Shown in pieces: positions 1 through 16,480 of a stretch of DNA of 64,000 bases. Under the pieces are notes generated by a model, which searched no databases, had not been told where the DNA came from, and worked only from the letters and a program-made list of their open reading frames with translations. Position 1 is the stretch's first letter. Every line of letters begins with the position of its first letter. Source of the stretch: Selaginella tamariscina (Eukaryota > Streptophyta > Lycopodiopsida > Selaginellales > Selaginellaceae); assembly GCA_003024785.1 (NCBI GenBank), contig PUQB01000788.1, positions 1-64,000 of the forward strand. The letters run 5' to 3'. Made by a program: the position numbers and the translations under genes.

Positions 1-638
1 CGTCCCTTGGTTATAAGAAATACTAAGTTTTGTTTTTAAATATCAAAAATATGTAGTAGTTGCTAATGTAGATGAACACATAAAATAATAAAAAAAATTT
101 ATACCTTAATAAAAAATTAATAATATATTCATTAGTTCTGAAAACATTAAAGTTCAATTTTTATAAATTAATTAATTTGATTATTTATCTGGAATAAACA
201 AATAAATAAATAATATAGCAAAAACTTAATTTTTATTTCTTCTTTAATGTCGAATCATATGCTTATGACGTCCAACTATAGATAAAAAACATAGAATTTT
301 TAACAAGCTTGTTTAATAATATAATTTAATTTATTAACACCATTTAATTAAAAATGAAAGCATGTGCAAGTGCTACACACATTCTTAAAACATTTGTATA
401 TAAGATTCATTACCTAATAACAAATTATTATATACAATACATTTCTCATTGCACCTCAATTCTATACTTATCTTATATTCATTTTTAAATAATCCTACAC
501 AAATTTAAACTTCATTATTTGATAAATCATAAATATGTATGTTTTCTTAAACTTAATAAATATAAGTGACATTAAACATTGAAATGCTGGTGCCCAGATA
601 TCAAATTTCATGTCATTCTCTCTCTCTCTCTCTCTCTC

Positions 639-676
<38 letters not shown>

Positions 677-847
677 TACTACAAAAAGATGTAAATATAT
701 ACACCTATAATGTGAGAAGTGCAGTATATTCTAGAATATTTGCCATCAACAACAGAATTGAATTGAACATTGATAGATTTTCCTGGAGAATATATACATA
801 AAATTCTCAACAAGAGCAGAATGTACAAACACTAACAATACCCATCC
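1..847. other. AT-rich intergenic DNA with a (TC)n/(CA)n run
   Basis: No convincing gene is visible. The stretch is AT-rich. A compound microsatellite, (TC)n followed by (CA)n, lies at about 612-672. Short open frames across it are translations of the simple repeat. Confidence 0.7.
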
Positions 848-1039
848 TTATTTGTTGCAAATTAGCATCACTATACACCTCCTGAATATATAAAACCTCG
901 CTCTCTGCTCCTTAATCAATCCAACCACCTTAGAACAAGAGCGAAATCTCGAAGACTTGCATCCCAACAAAGCAGATTCTTTCGCATAACACTGACCCAT
1001 CTTTATATAAATCTTATATGTATCTCCCAAATGTTTCAA
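848..1039 (-). CDS. DVL/RTFL (DEVIL/ROTUNDIFOLIA-like) small peptide
   Basis: This intronless frame encodes about 63 residues, or 50 if the second Met near 1000 is used. The C-terminal half carries the DVL/RTFL signature: a Ser/Arg/Cys-rich lead-in, then KEQRARFYIFRRCIVMLIC and a stop two residues later. Family members are plant-specific peptides of 40-140 residues. They associate with the plasma membrane, and overexpression alters organ shape and cell proliferation. The KEQ(R/K)xRxYIxRRCxxML core is conserved and matches closely here. The N-terminal part is variable, as is usual. The final tryptophan-containing tail typical of many members is replaced by a short NK ending. Identity rests on the motif alone. 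Confidence 0.85.
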   Translation of the reverse strand: MKHLGDTYKIYIKMGQCYAKESALLGCKSSRFRSCSKVVGLIKEQRARFYIFRRCIVMLICNK

Positions 1040-2538
1040 GAAGATAATTAATCAAGAAATGATTAGAATTTAGTGAGATTAATAGCTATAAATCGCCTAA
1101 TCTTTGATTAAAGCACCAACTAGAGAGGCTGTGGATTTGAAACTGGTGAACACATAAATAGTTCAAACGGGACACGTGTCTGAAAGGGATTCGTAATGAT
1201 CAGGATTAGGATAATAACTCTTATTAGCGACAAAGCATATTCCATCATTTCCATGGTTCGTCGTGCTTTGATAATATTAAATCTTATTTTTTGATATCAT
1301 GACTACTATATTTTATATTTGAATGAAAAAGGATTATGGTTTTAATATTATTCTTAATTAATAATAAAAAATCAACCGCCACGATACAATGCCGGGCAGG
1401 AACACAACAAAATACACAGGGGCGTGATGTAGGTTCCTTACAAAGTGCGGCAAGTGTATTCAAGTACGAGGTACCTGTGTGTAGCTACTACATTGGGTTA
1501 ATTATACTCTAATATTTAATATAATATAATATAATAGATTTAATATAAATAATTATTAAAACCATATGCTAAGGTAAGTATCTGATGTAGTAGACAAATA
1601 ACAAAGTAAACAAACGTGGGCGGCTAAGTTTTTTATACACACTAGAATGTATATATCTGATACTATGTATATAAAATCTGGGCGTAATCACATTTTTTTA
1701 ATTATATAATACTAAATATTAAAAATATAATATTCTATAGTATTATATATATATATTTAATTCGTTTCACATGTTGTTGAGATTACCTTTGATTCTGTTC
1801 GTTGCATTGTTCTGCTCCAGATCCCATAAAGATATGGGTAATACACGTATTTATACATGTACATGATTGAAATCTAAAAAGCGTATACACATGCATGTGT
1901 GTGTGTGTGTGTGTATATATATAACAGGTACAAAGTAGATACACACGTACGCACATATGTCATGCATGTGTATAGTATATATATACACATACACACGTGG
2001 ATACAGTTACATGCATGCGCATATATATATACACACGTATATATACAGCATGTATTTGAAAATATAGAGAGCATCATAATGTACACATACAGTGTAAAGG
2101 TGCATGATCGTCATTTGTATAATCCTGTCTGTGTTTAAGGTTTTAATGTTTTAAATTAGTTTAATTTACAAATTCCTAGGAGCAAATGTCAAATGCAAAT
2201 ACAGTTCACAGAATGTGGTCGTTAACAGGTGTGCACACGCACCCACACACATAGGATTCCAATTAATTTAAACCATACACAATGATGACCTGAATCTCAT
2301 TGATGTTAACCTTGTTTGAATTAAAATAACAATTAAATACTTTATTAATAAGTTTCATAATTACCATATACCGTACCCTTGGCAGTCTTATTCATGAAGT
2401 CAAGTTTTCCTCGCTAAACGTGAGGTTCGATCTGCTGAAATCTCATATTAACACACACACACACACACGCACACCATTGTACCTATGTATATAATATGTT
2501 AGTATAACTAACATATCTCACCGAGTGATTGTCTTCAT
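1040..2538. other. Intergenic region with simple repeats
   Basis: This spacer separates the DVL/RTFL start from the 3' end of phosphoglucomutase. It is AT-rich, with (TG)n/(TA)n/(CA)n runs at about 1894-2060 and a (CA)n run near 2452-2470. I see no further gene. Confidence 0.6.
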
Positions 2539-6914
<4,376 letters not shown>

Positions 6915-7695
6915 AGCCAGCTCTTCGTGCGCGATTCACTTGCCCTAGAAATCTAGTGTACATCCCTGTGCCTGGCTTGTTCCATTCTGATTGAAAACTG
7001 AAGAACATCGTCAACCTTGGCCGTTGGGACATTTGAGATCGTACGGCAGAGATTTTCTGAGATACGTGTGCCGGGTGTCGCGGTACGATCGACGGCGTGG
7101 ATCATACGAGGATTGTGAGGTGGAGGCCACCCGGCAGCGGCTCACGGGCTGGCAAAATTGCCACGTGGTATATATTCCCGCCAGGTGACAGAAGATACCG
7201 TAACTAACATGTCGCAATCGGAAAATAGTTTGGTTTGTCTGTGTATGATTAGGAAGTACTATATATATACACATAATATACACACACTACGCGCGTGCAC
7301 GTACACACAAGATTATTAATTGTCTATCTCTGCTATTTCTCAGTCTCTCTCTCTCACACACACACACGCACGCACACGTATAATACACAAGATTATTATA
7401 TGTGGTTTACTTACATTAAAGCCTTTGATTTTGTAGAGTGAAGCAGTTGATTTAAGCCTTCTGGAGCCAATAGTGACACCTCTTCGTAGTATAAACCTTG
7501 CTTTAGCCATATACAGCTCTGAGCCAGACATCTCCATCTTCCCCGTAGTGTAAACATATGTTGAATGTAGGTATATAGGTACACACACTCGCGCGCGCGT
7601 GCGTGTGTTTCACCTTAAACGTGCTTAAGCCACGTCAGGATATTCAAAACCTGTATTTATGTTCACCCCAACATATTCTACACCTTAAAGAAATC

Positions 7696-7729
<34 letters not shown>

Positions 7730-7816
7730 CGAACACACATGTATAAAATAAATTGATTCAAGAAAAGGGGAATTTCAAGCTTACTGTTCAAGCCAACTGA
7801 AAAAAACGGGAATATA
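6915..7816. other. Spacer between the PGM start and the uL1 stop
   Basis: The first 280 bases are less AT-rich than the surroundings and probably hold the promoter and 5' leader of the minus-strand phosphoglucomutase. The rest has (TG)n, (CA)n and GCGC-rich runs and the 3' end of the uL1 gene. A minus-strand frame at 7400-7550 is followed by a good donor site but matches nothing I recognise. Confidence 0.5.
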
Positions 7817-8849
7817 CTAAGCACCTTGAGCGGCAGCCTCCACGTTCTTTATGTAACTATCAGAAGCCGCTGCTACAGATTGTATTGTTACAGGAACACC
7901 TATTCCCATCTGCAATATACGTGGTTAATAGATTAAAATAACATTGTTATCCGAATATACTAATTAAATTTTTATTCTTTTAAATTACAGAAATGTGTGT
8001 GCGGGAGAGAGAGAGAGAGAGAGAGAGAGCGCAACGTACCGTGCATGAAAGATAAAATTTGTTGAAGAAACCACCATATCTGGAGCCTGAAATTGAATAC
8101 ACACACACACCCATAAGTGTTTGTCTGGAAGAATATCTGTGTGTGTGTGTGTGTTACGAGACATGACTTACTTTTCTTGAATCCTACTGGTTTAGCAGCA
8201 AGCACGGCTGCAGAGAATGCCGCAATATTTTCATACAATGCCTCGTCCGTGAAATTCACCTGCGATTTATATATATATATATTATATAACAATATAAGCA
8301 ATCTATACAATATACATGCAAAGTTTTCTGGCTCCTATCCAGACAGACACTTTCATACATAAATTATATATTTGCACAAACAAACGCGCGCGCGCGCGCG
8401 CGCATTAAACGTACCTTGCCAAGGCCTGCATGAATAATAGCGGTCTTATCAGCTCGGAAATCCACTCGCCCTTGCTTTGCAGCCCTTACAGCATCTCCAA
8501 CCTTTAGCGTAACTGTCCCCATCTAATTTAAATATTAAATAAATAAATAAAACCAACTCATTTACAATAATAGAATACATATGGCAACACTTAAGAAACT
8601 ATTAAAAAAGATAAACGTGTAGATTAAGCTTAAAAGACAATTTGTATAAATCTTACTTTTGGATTTGGCATCATTCCCCGAGGTCCTAGTATACGGGCAA
8701 CCTAAAAGAATGTAAACCATTAGTCTATATATATATATAGACACACACACACACACACTACCTTTCCTAGCTTGGGCATGACGGAGGGAGTAGCAATACA
8801 CTTCTCAAAATCTAGCTTTCCAACCTGGAAAAATATAAATACTCTGAAT

Positions 8850-8902
<53 letters not shown>

Positions 8903-10206
8903 CTAGCAAATACTTTCTCAACGAGGTCATCTGTTCCAACGACGTCAGCTCCAGCAGCTAAAGCCTCTTCTGCAGCAGGTCCGTCCGCGAAGACAGCAAC
9001 TTTTACCACCTAAGCTAACATGTAAAAGATAAACATTACACACAAACCACACACACACACACACACAACACACACAAACTACTATATCGTGTCTGTATAT
9101 ATTTTGTGTATATCTGTGCCTGTTAGCCTACCTTTCCACTCCCGTGTGGCAATGTAACAGCACCTCGAACAATCTGTAAGCGCCAATAAAATTCTTTCTT
9201 CATGTCAATGTATGCTGCATGTATTGGTGTGCATGTGTACTCGTAGTGCCTTACAGAAATACTAGTCTACTCACACTCCACTCTCTCTCTCCACACACAC
9301 ATACCTGATCAGACCGTTTTGGATCCACCCCGAGCTGAATGTGAGCTTCTATCGTCTCAACAAATTTACAATGGGCCGATTTCTGTATAAGAACCACTTT
9401 CATTAGTAATATGCGCGTGTGTGCTAGTATATATATTATATAGCTCCGCAATACCTTTACTAATTGAATGGCCTCGGATAAGCTAACAGGCTCCTTCTTC
9501 TTCTTTGACTCCTGTTTGATGATTCTAGGCAGTGGCAAATTGAAGTCATACTCAGGAGCAGTAAACACTCTTTTGAACACTTTTCTTGTTGCTGTAGCCC
9601 CGTCCTCAGTAGGAGTCTCTGCAATGTATGTATCATGTGTAAAACATAATGTAAAGCAAGCATAAATAAACAACCTGGTTCTTCAGGCTCTTCAGTAGCA
9701 GGCCTGTCTTCGGGAAGCGGCATAACGCGACGCTTAGGAGCATACCCAACGTCCTCAAGACCCTCAGGCTCGGGCTTTGCATAAGAAACATTCAGCAGAG
9801 ACTCTGCAGACGGCGCACTGCTCTCATCAGTCTTTAGAGCAGCATTTGTGGCTATTAATGGATCCACTGCTGCAACTTTCGGCCTTTTTTTTGCGCTCTC
9901 CTGTGCATTTTCTCCTGTGGGTACCCCAGACTTCGCATTCTCTTCCTTTGGCTTCACAGACTTTGAGTCGGATTTCACATTCTCGTTCGATTTCGCTGCT
10001 GCCTGTGTTCCCTTGGTCTTCTGTGGCTTCCGGGAGTAGCCCACTTCGGAGGCTTTCTCATTCTCTGGCGGATTGGGAGGTGTGGAGTCTGGACTGTGCG
10101 AGGATTGGGATGAAGCGTACCTTGCGAAGGATGCAATGCGGCTGCATTCGATAGGAGATGAGAGACGGAGCGCCTTCACCAGACGCGCAATGCGGGCCGT
10201 CGCCAT
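7817..10206 (-). CDS. Organellar ribosomal protein uL1, probably mitochondrial
   Basis: Large-subunit protein of the L1 stalk, which binds 23S-type rRNA and helps release deacylated tRNA. About 11 exons run from the ATG at 10204-10206 to the stop at 7817-7819, roughly 450 residues. The first exon encodes an Arg-rich presequence ([15 protein letters not shown]) and then about 140 residues of Lys/Glu/Pro-rich low-complexity sequence. The L1 fold follows: [19 protein letters not shown] (9131-9175), [12 protein letters not shown], then the signature [14 protein letters not shown] (8659-8702), [19 protein letters not shown] (8415-8480), [10 protein letters not shown] and [13 protein letters not shown] at the end. 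Bacterial and plastid L1 lack the long N-terminal extension. Together with the basic presequence this favours mitochondria, although the plastid is not excluded. All exons read in frame. Confidence 0.88.
8385..8403. repeat. (CG)n alternating run in a uL1 intron
   Basis: Nineteen bases of alternating C and G sit in an intron of this AT-rich gene. Alternating CG of this length can adopt Z-DNA, and unmethylated or slowly mutating CpG is implied. Confidence 0.85.
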
Positions 10207-10866
10207 TGCCTCATGAAGAACCCTAAACCCTAGGGATTAGGGTTTAGCTCTGTGTTTTCAAAATAATTAAAAATCAAAGATTTACATCATTTGCATTTTA
10301 TTATGGATATATTGGTTTTTATTTAAAAATTTATACACTTTCCCTGCTATGCATATACGTATTACATATACACGTGTTAATAAACACATCAAAGAAATTA
10401 ATTAATATTTATTAAATAGTTAATTATGACAATTATAAATACTAATAAATTCTTCTCATTTAAATTATATAAGTATTTTATATATATAATTTATAGTACT
10501 TAAATAGGATATTATAAACTATTTAACTAATCTAAATTATAATATAAATCCTATAAACAAGATTTTTAATTATTATTTTAATAATGCATTATGGGACCAT
10601 TTTATATGTACATCGTATTATTAATTATAATTATTAAAATATTGATATTAAAAAAACTATAAATATTAAATATTACTATTTAAAATTTTTTGATGCTTTT
10701 TTGAACATAGCGATGGGTTATTTTAATATTTAGATTATCAAAATATCACAATGATTATATTAGATTATTTAATATATGAAGTTCACAAGATATTTATAAT
10801 CATAAACCCCAAAACAGGTGTAGAGATGAGCGGTGGGATCGATTTGCCATTCTGCAATTAGGGCTC
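10207..10866. promoter_or_regulatory. Divergent promoter region of uL1 and HP30, with telo-boxes
   Basis: The uL1 gene (-) and the HP30 gene (+) start 660 bases apart and head away from each other. Next to the uL1 start (10219-10247) two ACCCTAAACCC-type telo-boxes face each other. Such boxes are common in promoters of plant translation genes. The rest is very AT-rich. Confidence 0.6.
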
Positions 10867-12208
10867 ATGGAGGGAGTGCAGGAGCGGCTGCGGAAGCTAG
10901 ACACTGGATTCAAGCAATGGTTGAGCCGCCAATCCGCGCCCGTCGAGGTAGGCGTTGTTACCGCCGGCGGCGCTCTGCAGGGAGGCGTAATTGGAGCGCT
11001 CATGGGCCGCCTGTCTGCGGATGCAGTCGCAGGGTCTCCTCCTGTTGCCAATCAGAGTCCACAGATGATGGTAACTCATTGTTTTCTTGTAGAGATTTTT
11101 AGTGAATTAGTGAAAAAATACGTATTTGCATACTTATTAGTTTAAAATTGCGTGATTATATTCAGTTAAAATGCATTCGAATGCAGATGCATGTATAATT
11201 GACTGGTAACCATCCAAAAACACATATTCACACCAGACCCATATCGTTGCATACATACATGAATATCTTATTTATTTGTTTTATAGGCATTTACTGGTGG
11301 ACCTTGGGCTCAAGCTCGGAATTTCGCAATAATGTCTGGTGTGAACTCCGGACTGTCTTGCGCCATGAAACGCTTGCGTGGTGGCATCGAGGACGCCCAA
11401 TCCAGGTACTTATACCTGTGTGTCCATGTTATATACAAACGCATACAACGCAGTGATCTATCATACTGCTGGATATCTTTTGGTTTTTTACTCAAAAAGA
11501 GTACTGATGATATGATTCTGCAGTATGGTGGCAGGATTTGGTTCAGGTGCATGTTCTCTAGTAAGTGGAATGGGTACTGAAAATCCTGTAGCATCAGCCG
11601 TCACAACTGGTATCTCGTTTGGGCTTATCCAAGCAGCAATGTTCAAGGTAATATGTGTATGTATGTATATATATGGTGTGTAATGTTGTGTATCTCTATA
11701 TATTTGAGATACTACAGACATACCATATGTATACGTGCGTAACTATTTAATTGTATTATCAGTGTACACAAACGTTCTTTCAACCACCAACGGAAGATAC
11801 ACATTATCTGCGTTCGAAGAGCATGTTGCGATCTATTGGCCTTGAGAAGTACGAGAAAAATTTCAAGAAAGGCCTTCTCACTGATGAAACACTTCCACTG
11901 CTCACAGACAGGTATTAAAATCTCATAACAGTCATCGAATGGTATGGAATGTAGATGTATTAAACCAGGTTAAACATTGAAATACGTACCAGCTATGTAT
12001 ACATGGTTATATTATACTATCATTGTAATGTATGTCTTAGTTTATCTTAAATCATTGAAATGTATACCATGGGTATATTTATGTCCACTTGGTATATCTG
12101 AATGTGTTTGCTCATTCATTATCTCGTTTCTGCTATTTCAGTGCACTTAAAGACGTCAAGATCCCTCCTGGACCAAGGCTTTTAATTCTTCAGCACGTAG
12201 AGAGGTAA
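10867..12208 (+). CDS. HP30-type PRAT (Tim17/22/23-like) plastid inner-envelope protein
   Basis: Five exons (10867-11070, 11287-11405, 11524-11647, 11763-11911, 12142-12208) join in frame to a 220-residue protein. The first two thirds is the four-helix PRAT/Tim17 region: a Gly-rich GVVTAGGALQGGVIGALMG, then FAIMSGVNSGLSCAMKRLRG and GFGSGACSLVSG. The C-terminal part (LRSIGLEKYEKNFKKGLL, TDETLPLLTDSALKD, IPPGPRLLIL) is a SAM domain. That pairing is characteristic of the HP30/HP30-2 proteins of Arabidopsis. Those proteins act in the chloroplast inner envelope in import of proteins lacking cleavable transit peptides. The protein is somewhat shorter than Arabidopsis HP30 (about 260), mainly at the N terminus, so an upstream start cannot be excluded. 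Confidence 0.88.
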
Positions 12209-13095
12209 AGTTTATCATAGTGTACATGCATATATTTTTGTTATTTATAAAAGTGTGTGTGTGTTCTGAATGTGGTACTTCCGTCTAGAAATCTAGACAT
12301 TGCAAGGAGAGAATGAGCCTCGCGAGGGGACTTCAGCTTGGTACGATACACTATACTGGTGAAACTTTAAGCCCAGGAAATTTTTTTGTGAGCACAGAGA
12401 GATTCAATGGAAACAGGTATTCTTTATGCTATTATAATATATCTCTATAGTGTGTGTGTTCGTGCGTATACGTGTGTATGTCACATGAGATCAGTGTCAA
12501 GATTTCACAACACGGATATATGTGTCTACCTATACTTGTGTGTATATATATATATATATATATTTATGGGGCTATATGGATCTCTTTATATTTCATTTTC
12601 TATTAATAAACTACATTTTCTGTATATACTGAAGTTTGTTAAGAGTTTTTAGCACATTCATCAAAATTTAGTGATAATTTTTGTTGATCTAACTTAACTA
12701 AAACTAGACGTTATTTATTTATCTATTATTTTTATCTAAAAAACTGAAGCATGATTACTCATATAGGTTATAATTTAAGCTGTTATGATAATGTCATTAT
12801 ATTTTTTAGAGTGTATATTGGTAATACGATTCTGTATAATATTTATCTAGGTTCAAAGTCACCAGATTGTTACACATTAATAATTCTATATTATTTAATT
12901 AAAATATGATAATATATCCAAAAGATATACAGTTGATAATTACTTAAGTAACTCATTATTTTCATGTTGTTTAATAATTATAATATCTTTGTTATGGATT
13001 GTGAAGCTTCAGATCCATGCATTTAATATAAATGTATATAGATTAAATCAACTACATATTATCTGGAATAATTGTTAATAATTTATATACCTTGG
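12209..13095. other. 3' flank and AT-rich intergenic DNA
   Basis: The first 200 bases are probably the HP30 3' UTR. The remainder is AT-rich with TG and TA runs, and I see no gene. Confidence 0.55.
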
Positions 13096-13189
13096 TAAAA
13101 AGCCACCAAGCATATAGACACTGAATGATGAGGATATACCTATTCTTATATCCTCATCATTCAGTGTCTATATGCTTGGTGGCTTTTTA
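13096..13189. repeat. Perfect 43-bp inverted repeat with an 8-base loop
   Basis: Arms 13096-13138 and 13147-13189 are exact reverse complements, separated by 8 bases. The arm reads TAAAAAGCCACCAAGCATAT at its outer end. No coding frame is involved. A perfect arm of this length is rare by chance. It could be a minimal fold-back element or a small-RNA hairpin, or a recent snap-back duplication. Nothing in the flanks distinguishes these. Confidence 0.9.
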
Positions 13190-13604
13190 ATTGGGGTTCA
13201 GACCCTCATTTATATAAAACAACGGATGGATCAAATTTAGTCTCAATTGGATGGTTCACATGCTTTACTATTATAATTAGTGTATTACTTATGTATATAT
13301 ATATATATATTTACAAATCTCACATGATCTTTTCCTTTGGGAGAAGAAAAAGCTTGATATCATAAATTTGGTGGAACATGTGAAACTTGTGGAACTTTAA
13401 TTGGGTTATTAAATACCATTATAAAAATTTGAAATTCTCAAAAAATCATAAAGTGACATAACATAGTTGTTCATAACTATGATATAATAAGTACTTAAAG
13501 CTATAGTAAAACTCCCAAAAAATTATGGAACATTGATGAATTAGTTACAATTTAGAACTTTCAAACAATTATGAAACATTGATGAACTCCATTGTAGTAA
13601 ACAA
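13190..13604. other. AT-rich intergenic DNA
   Basis: No gene is seen. Short imperfect repeats around AATTATGGAACATTGATGAA occur at about 13515-13590. Confidence 0.5.
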
Positions 13605-15170
13605 TGTCAAAGTTTTAACCTAAAGGGCCAACACATGGCAACACATGGTTGTCATCTGGTATCATCACCTTATGTAAGTAATGTTAAAAGTCTTCCAATA
13701 TGACCTTAAAAGTCTAAGTCAAATGCCTAATTAAAAAAAGACTTAGAGTCCTACCCTAAGTCCCCTAGAATGACCATCCTTGAACCCTAGAGGATGTCAT
13801 GAGTAGACTTTAAGATCCTATTCTAGTATATTTAAACTCTAACTAAAGGAGATATGTCTCATACATACTCATGTGATAAAGCTAAGGCATCGTCACTTAC
13901 CTTACTCTCATCCGAATGTACAACCCCTTTTAAGGCGACAAAAGGTACCATTAACCTCATACCTTAGACTTAGGGCTAGTACTTAATAAGAACATGAGTG
14001 TTCTACTAAGCAAACTCCCTAAGGCTAGATTTGGATAACCCTAAGTACATGACTTAACAAGTGCCTCACGAAAGGGCTCATGTTAACAAGCTTAGGTTGG
14101 ATTCCAAGGAGAACACTTCCCTAACTAAGTGTGCTAAAGTACACCTAGTTACGAGACTTAATCTCTCTTGAGTAGATGCCCAAGACTTAACACCCTAGTG
14201 CGAGCACAAGCATGCCTATTTGCTAAAGTATTTAACCCCTTGGCAACGAACCCATGACACAACCTCAAAGGGCGTGCCTCGAGAGTTGTATCATGTGATG
14301 TATAGCCCTGGGTCACAACTCCATGTGACACTGCTTTCCACGATGTGGGTTATCATGCCATAACCCCTTAAATTCAAGAGTTGCACCAAGTGCTACAAAC
14401 GTGGCCCTTAAATGCCAACTTTAGAACCCCTTAGTGAACCCTCATGAATTGGTAACATGAATCTGTCAAATAAGATCTCACACCCATAATTGGACAAGGA
14501 CACTTGCTTAACTGTGAGTGTCACATGGAGGAGAAGGCTGGAGACATGCCTCAACCTTCATCCCTTAGAATGTGCATTCTGACAAGACCTTCTAGTTATG
14601 GATTTGTCAATGTCAATATGAGTTACCCCAAAAGTGGGACGTACCCTTATTATCTGAAAGTTATAGCGACACAACAAAGGGTTCTACCTTAATAACATAA
14701 GCTAAAACTTGCACCAGCAAAAGAGCAACAAACTTAGTTATGAACCTAGGAGCTCTCCTACTACATACCTTACCTTATTTATGTGACGGAGCCCCCCCCC
14801 TCCTATATGTATAAGTGGGCTGGCACAAAATGCATGTCACTTAGCTAAATGAGATGAGTTATCAATGAAACTTAATTCTTACCCCTAAACCCTACCTGAG
14901 GGGGTGGGGGTTTTAGGGTGTGGGTTAGGTAGGGGTGTTCGTAACCCTAGTTAACATGCCGAACTCACATGTATTAACCAATCAATCTAGGAAGTTAAAA
15001 TCGGGAGTGGATTTTCTAGAAGATAAGTCCTATTTTCACTTAGAGTTTCTCATGATATCTAAGGACAACTAGTTGTTTCTTAGTACATCTAGTGTCTATC
15101 AACATAATATAATAGGTAACAACAATCAATCTTCAAAGTAAAAAGTCAAGTCATAGTAAAAACTATGACA
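13605..15170. mobile_element. LTR-like dispersed repeat, copy 1 (probable solo LTR)
   Basis: A 1.57-kb non-coding block begins TGTCAAAGTTTT and ends AAAACTATGACA, the TG...CA ends expected of a long terminal repeat. A related 1.69-kb copy lies at 40765-42454 and an older fragment at 34850-35114. No polyprotein domain is adjacent, so a solo LTR of an old element is the simplest reading. A non-autonomous DNA element with short inverted ends is the alternative. Clear divergence between copies implies an old family. Confidence 0.6.
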
Positions 15171-16480
15171 CACTCCTCGCCTTTAAAAATATCAACATCC
15201 TCGTTGACGTCTAACGCCAATTGTAGAAATGTTTATTAAGAGCTAGTTTAATATATTTTTTTTAATATAGATAGATTTATTAAATACATGCTTGTCTATA
15301 TATATGTTTGACATTGAATGTTGTCTTGATGAACAACTGCTTCCGTCAACAAGTCACAGAGTTGGTTGAATGTGTTCTCCTTCATATCAAATAGCTTCTT
15401 TTATCTCTCATCGTCATAAACTTGCTCCACAAATTGGTTGAACCAAGTTGTAGATCATGGCTTCACCCACCACAAACAAGGTTGACCAATCAGCACCCTA
15501 TTGCAACTACACCAGACCTCAAGCCATGCATCTATAGATTCTCCTCTTCATGAATTGTCTCCAAAAACCTCCTACGCTTCACTACTTCATCTATGGCACA
15601 CTCTCTTCTTCTCTGGTATAGAGTGGTGTGCCAATGATGAAGCAAAAGGATTATTATCAACACTAAAAGCTTATTCAACATGAAGACGAAAGTTAAAGTG
15701 GAATATACAATACACAAGCAATTTACTAGTGCTTTTATTTAGTTCTTTTTATTTTGTTGGTGCCACAATGACTCACGACTCACCTACACACACAAAAAGG
15801 TCAAAAAAAGAATAGAAAGTGCATGCAAGCAGAGCAATGCAATCTATGTACCAACATTGTGCCTTTCCAACACCTTGACCAAGCTGGTGAGGATGTTGTT
15901 TATATTGTTGTTTGATTCCTTTCCATCTATGAAATGCTGCTTCTCGATCTGAAGGAACTCATACTGTCAAGCTCTTTCAAGCTCTATAATCTCCGAATGC
16001 CTTGCATACCTTTACTTCTTAGCTTATGCTCTTTTTAACCACTCCTTAGCACCTTTACAATTATGCCACTTGCTTCTCCCTTCTTCTTTTTTTTCTTTGA
16101 GCTTCCTTATCGACTTTGGCTCCTTATCTCCAAGAACTTTATACGGAGGACTAAGCACCTCATGTTCAAGCTAAAGCTTGTTGTCTTCATGTGTTGTCGA
16201 GTTAGTTATTGGTGTTGTAAAGACTGTTATTTGTACCTTGTGACTGCCTTGGCATTAATATTTAACTTAAAAGTCACACTCTCCATTTCTTCAAACATAT
16301 CCTAGCCATCATCCCAAGTCCTACTGCACCCCTTTCCTTGCTAGTCATGCTAAAGTACTCCCCACAACCTATGCTCTTGTCATAATCCTTTAATTTTTTT
16401 GGTAAGTTGTGACCAAGTTGTCCCACTTGGTCTTGCAATTCTTCTAATTGACACCTAATGAGTGACTTTGTAAACTAATT
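15171..16480 (-). pseudogene. PIF/Harbinger-like DNA transposon relic
   Basis: Read on the minus strand, 15710-15180 holds fragments that resemble the start of a plant Harbinger transposase: a W-F-x-Q-F pattern, VYDDER, and FDMKENTFNQLCDLL followed by a stretch ending HQDNI. Further upstream on the same strand, near 16100-15830, a charged helix (RHSEIIELERA, then FLQIEKQHFIDG, then NNILTSLVKVLERHN) recalls the tail of the Myb/SANT-like second protein of these elements. Both are interrupted by stops. I recognise the pattern but could not verify it by search. The left side abuts the LTR-like repeat. Confidence 0.4.

Noticed and set aside
1874-2138. Overlapping frames rich in Tyr, Ile, His and Cys
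   Set aside because: They are translations of TG/TA/CA runs. The same holds for frames in 53.6-55.5 kb and in many introns.
6991-7188. Plus-strand frame upstream of phosphoglucomutase
   Set aside because: It lies antisense to the probable 5' leader and has no family resemblance.
7400-7550. Small minus-strand exon (MEMSGSELYMAKARFILRRG...)
   Set aside because: It has a good donor site but no recognisable family and no downstream exon, so it is not listed as a gene.
14504-14692. Short frame inside the LTR-like repeat, also seen at 41684-41941
   Set aside because: It is only partly kept between copies, with no recognisable domain, and is likely non-coding.
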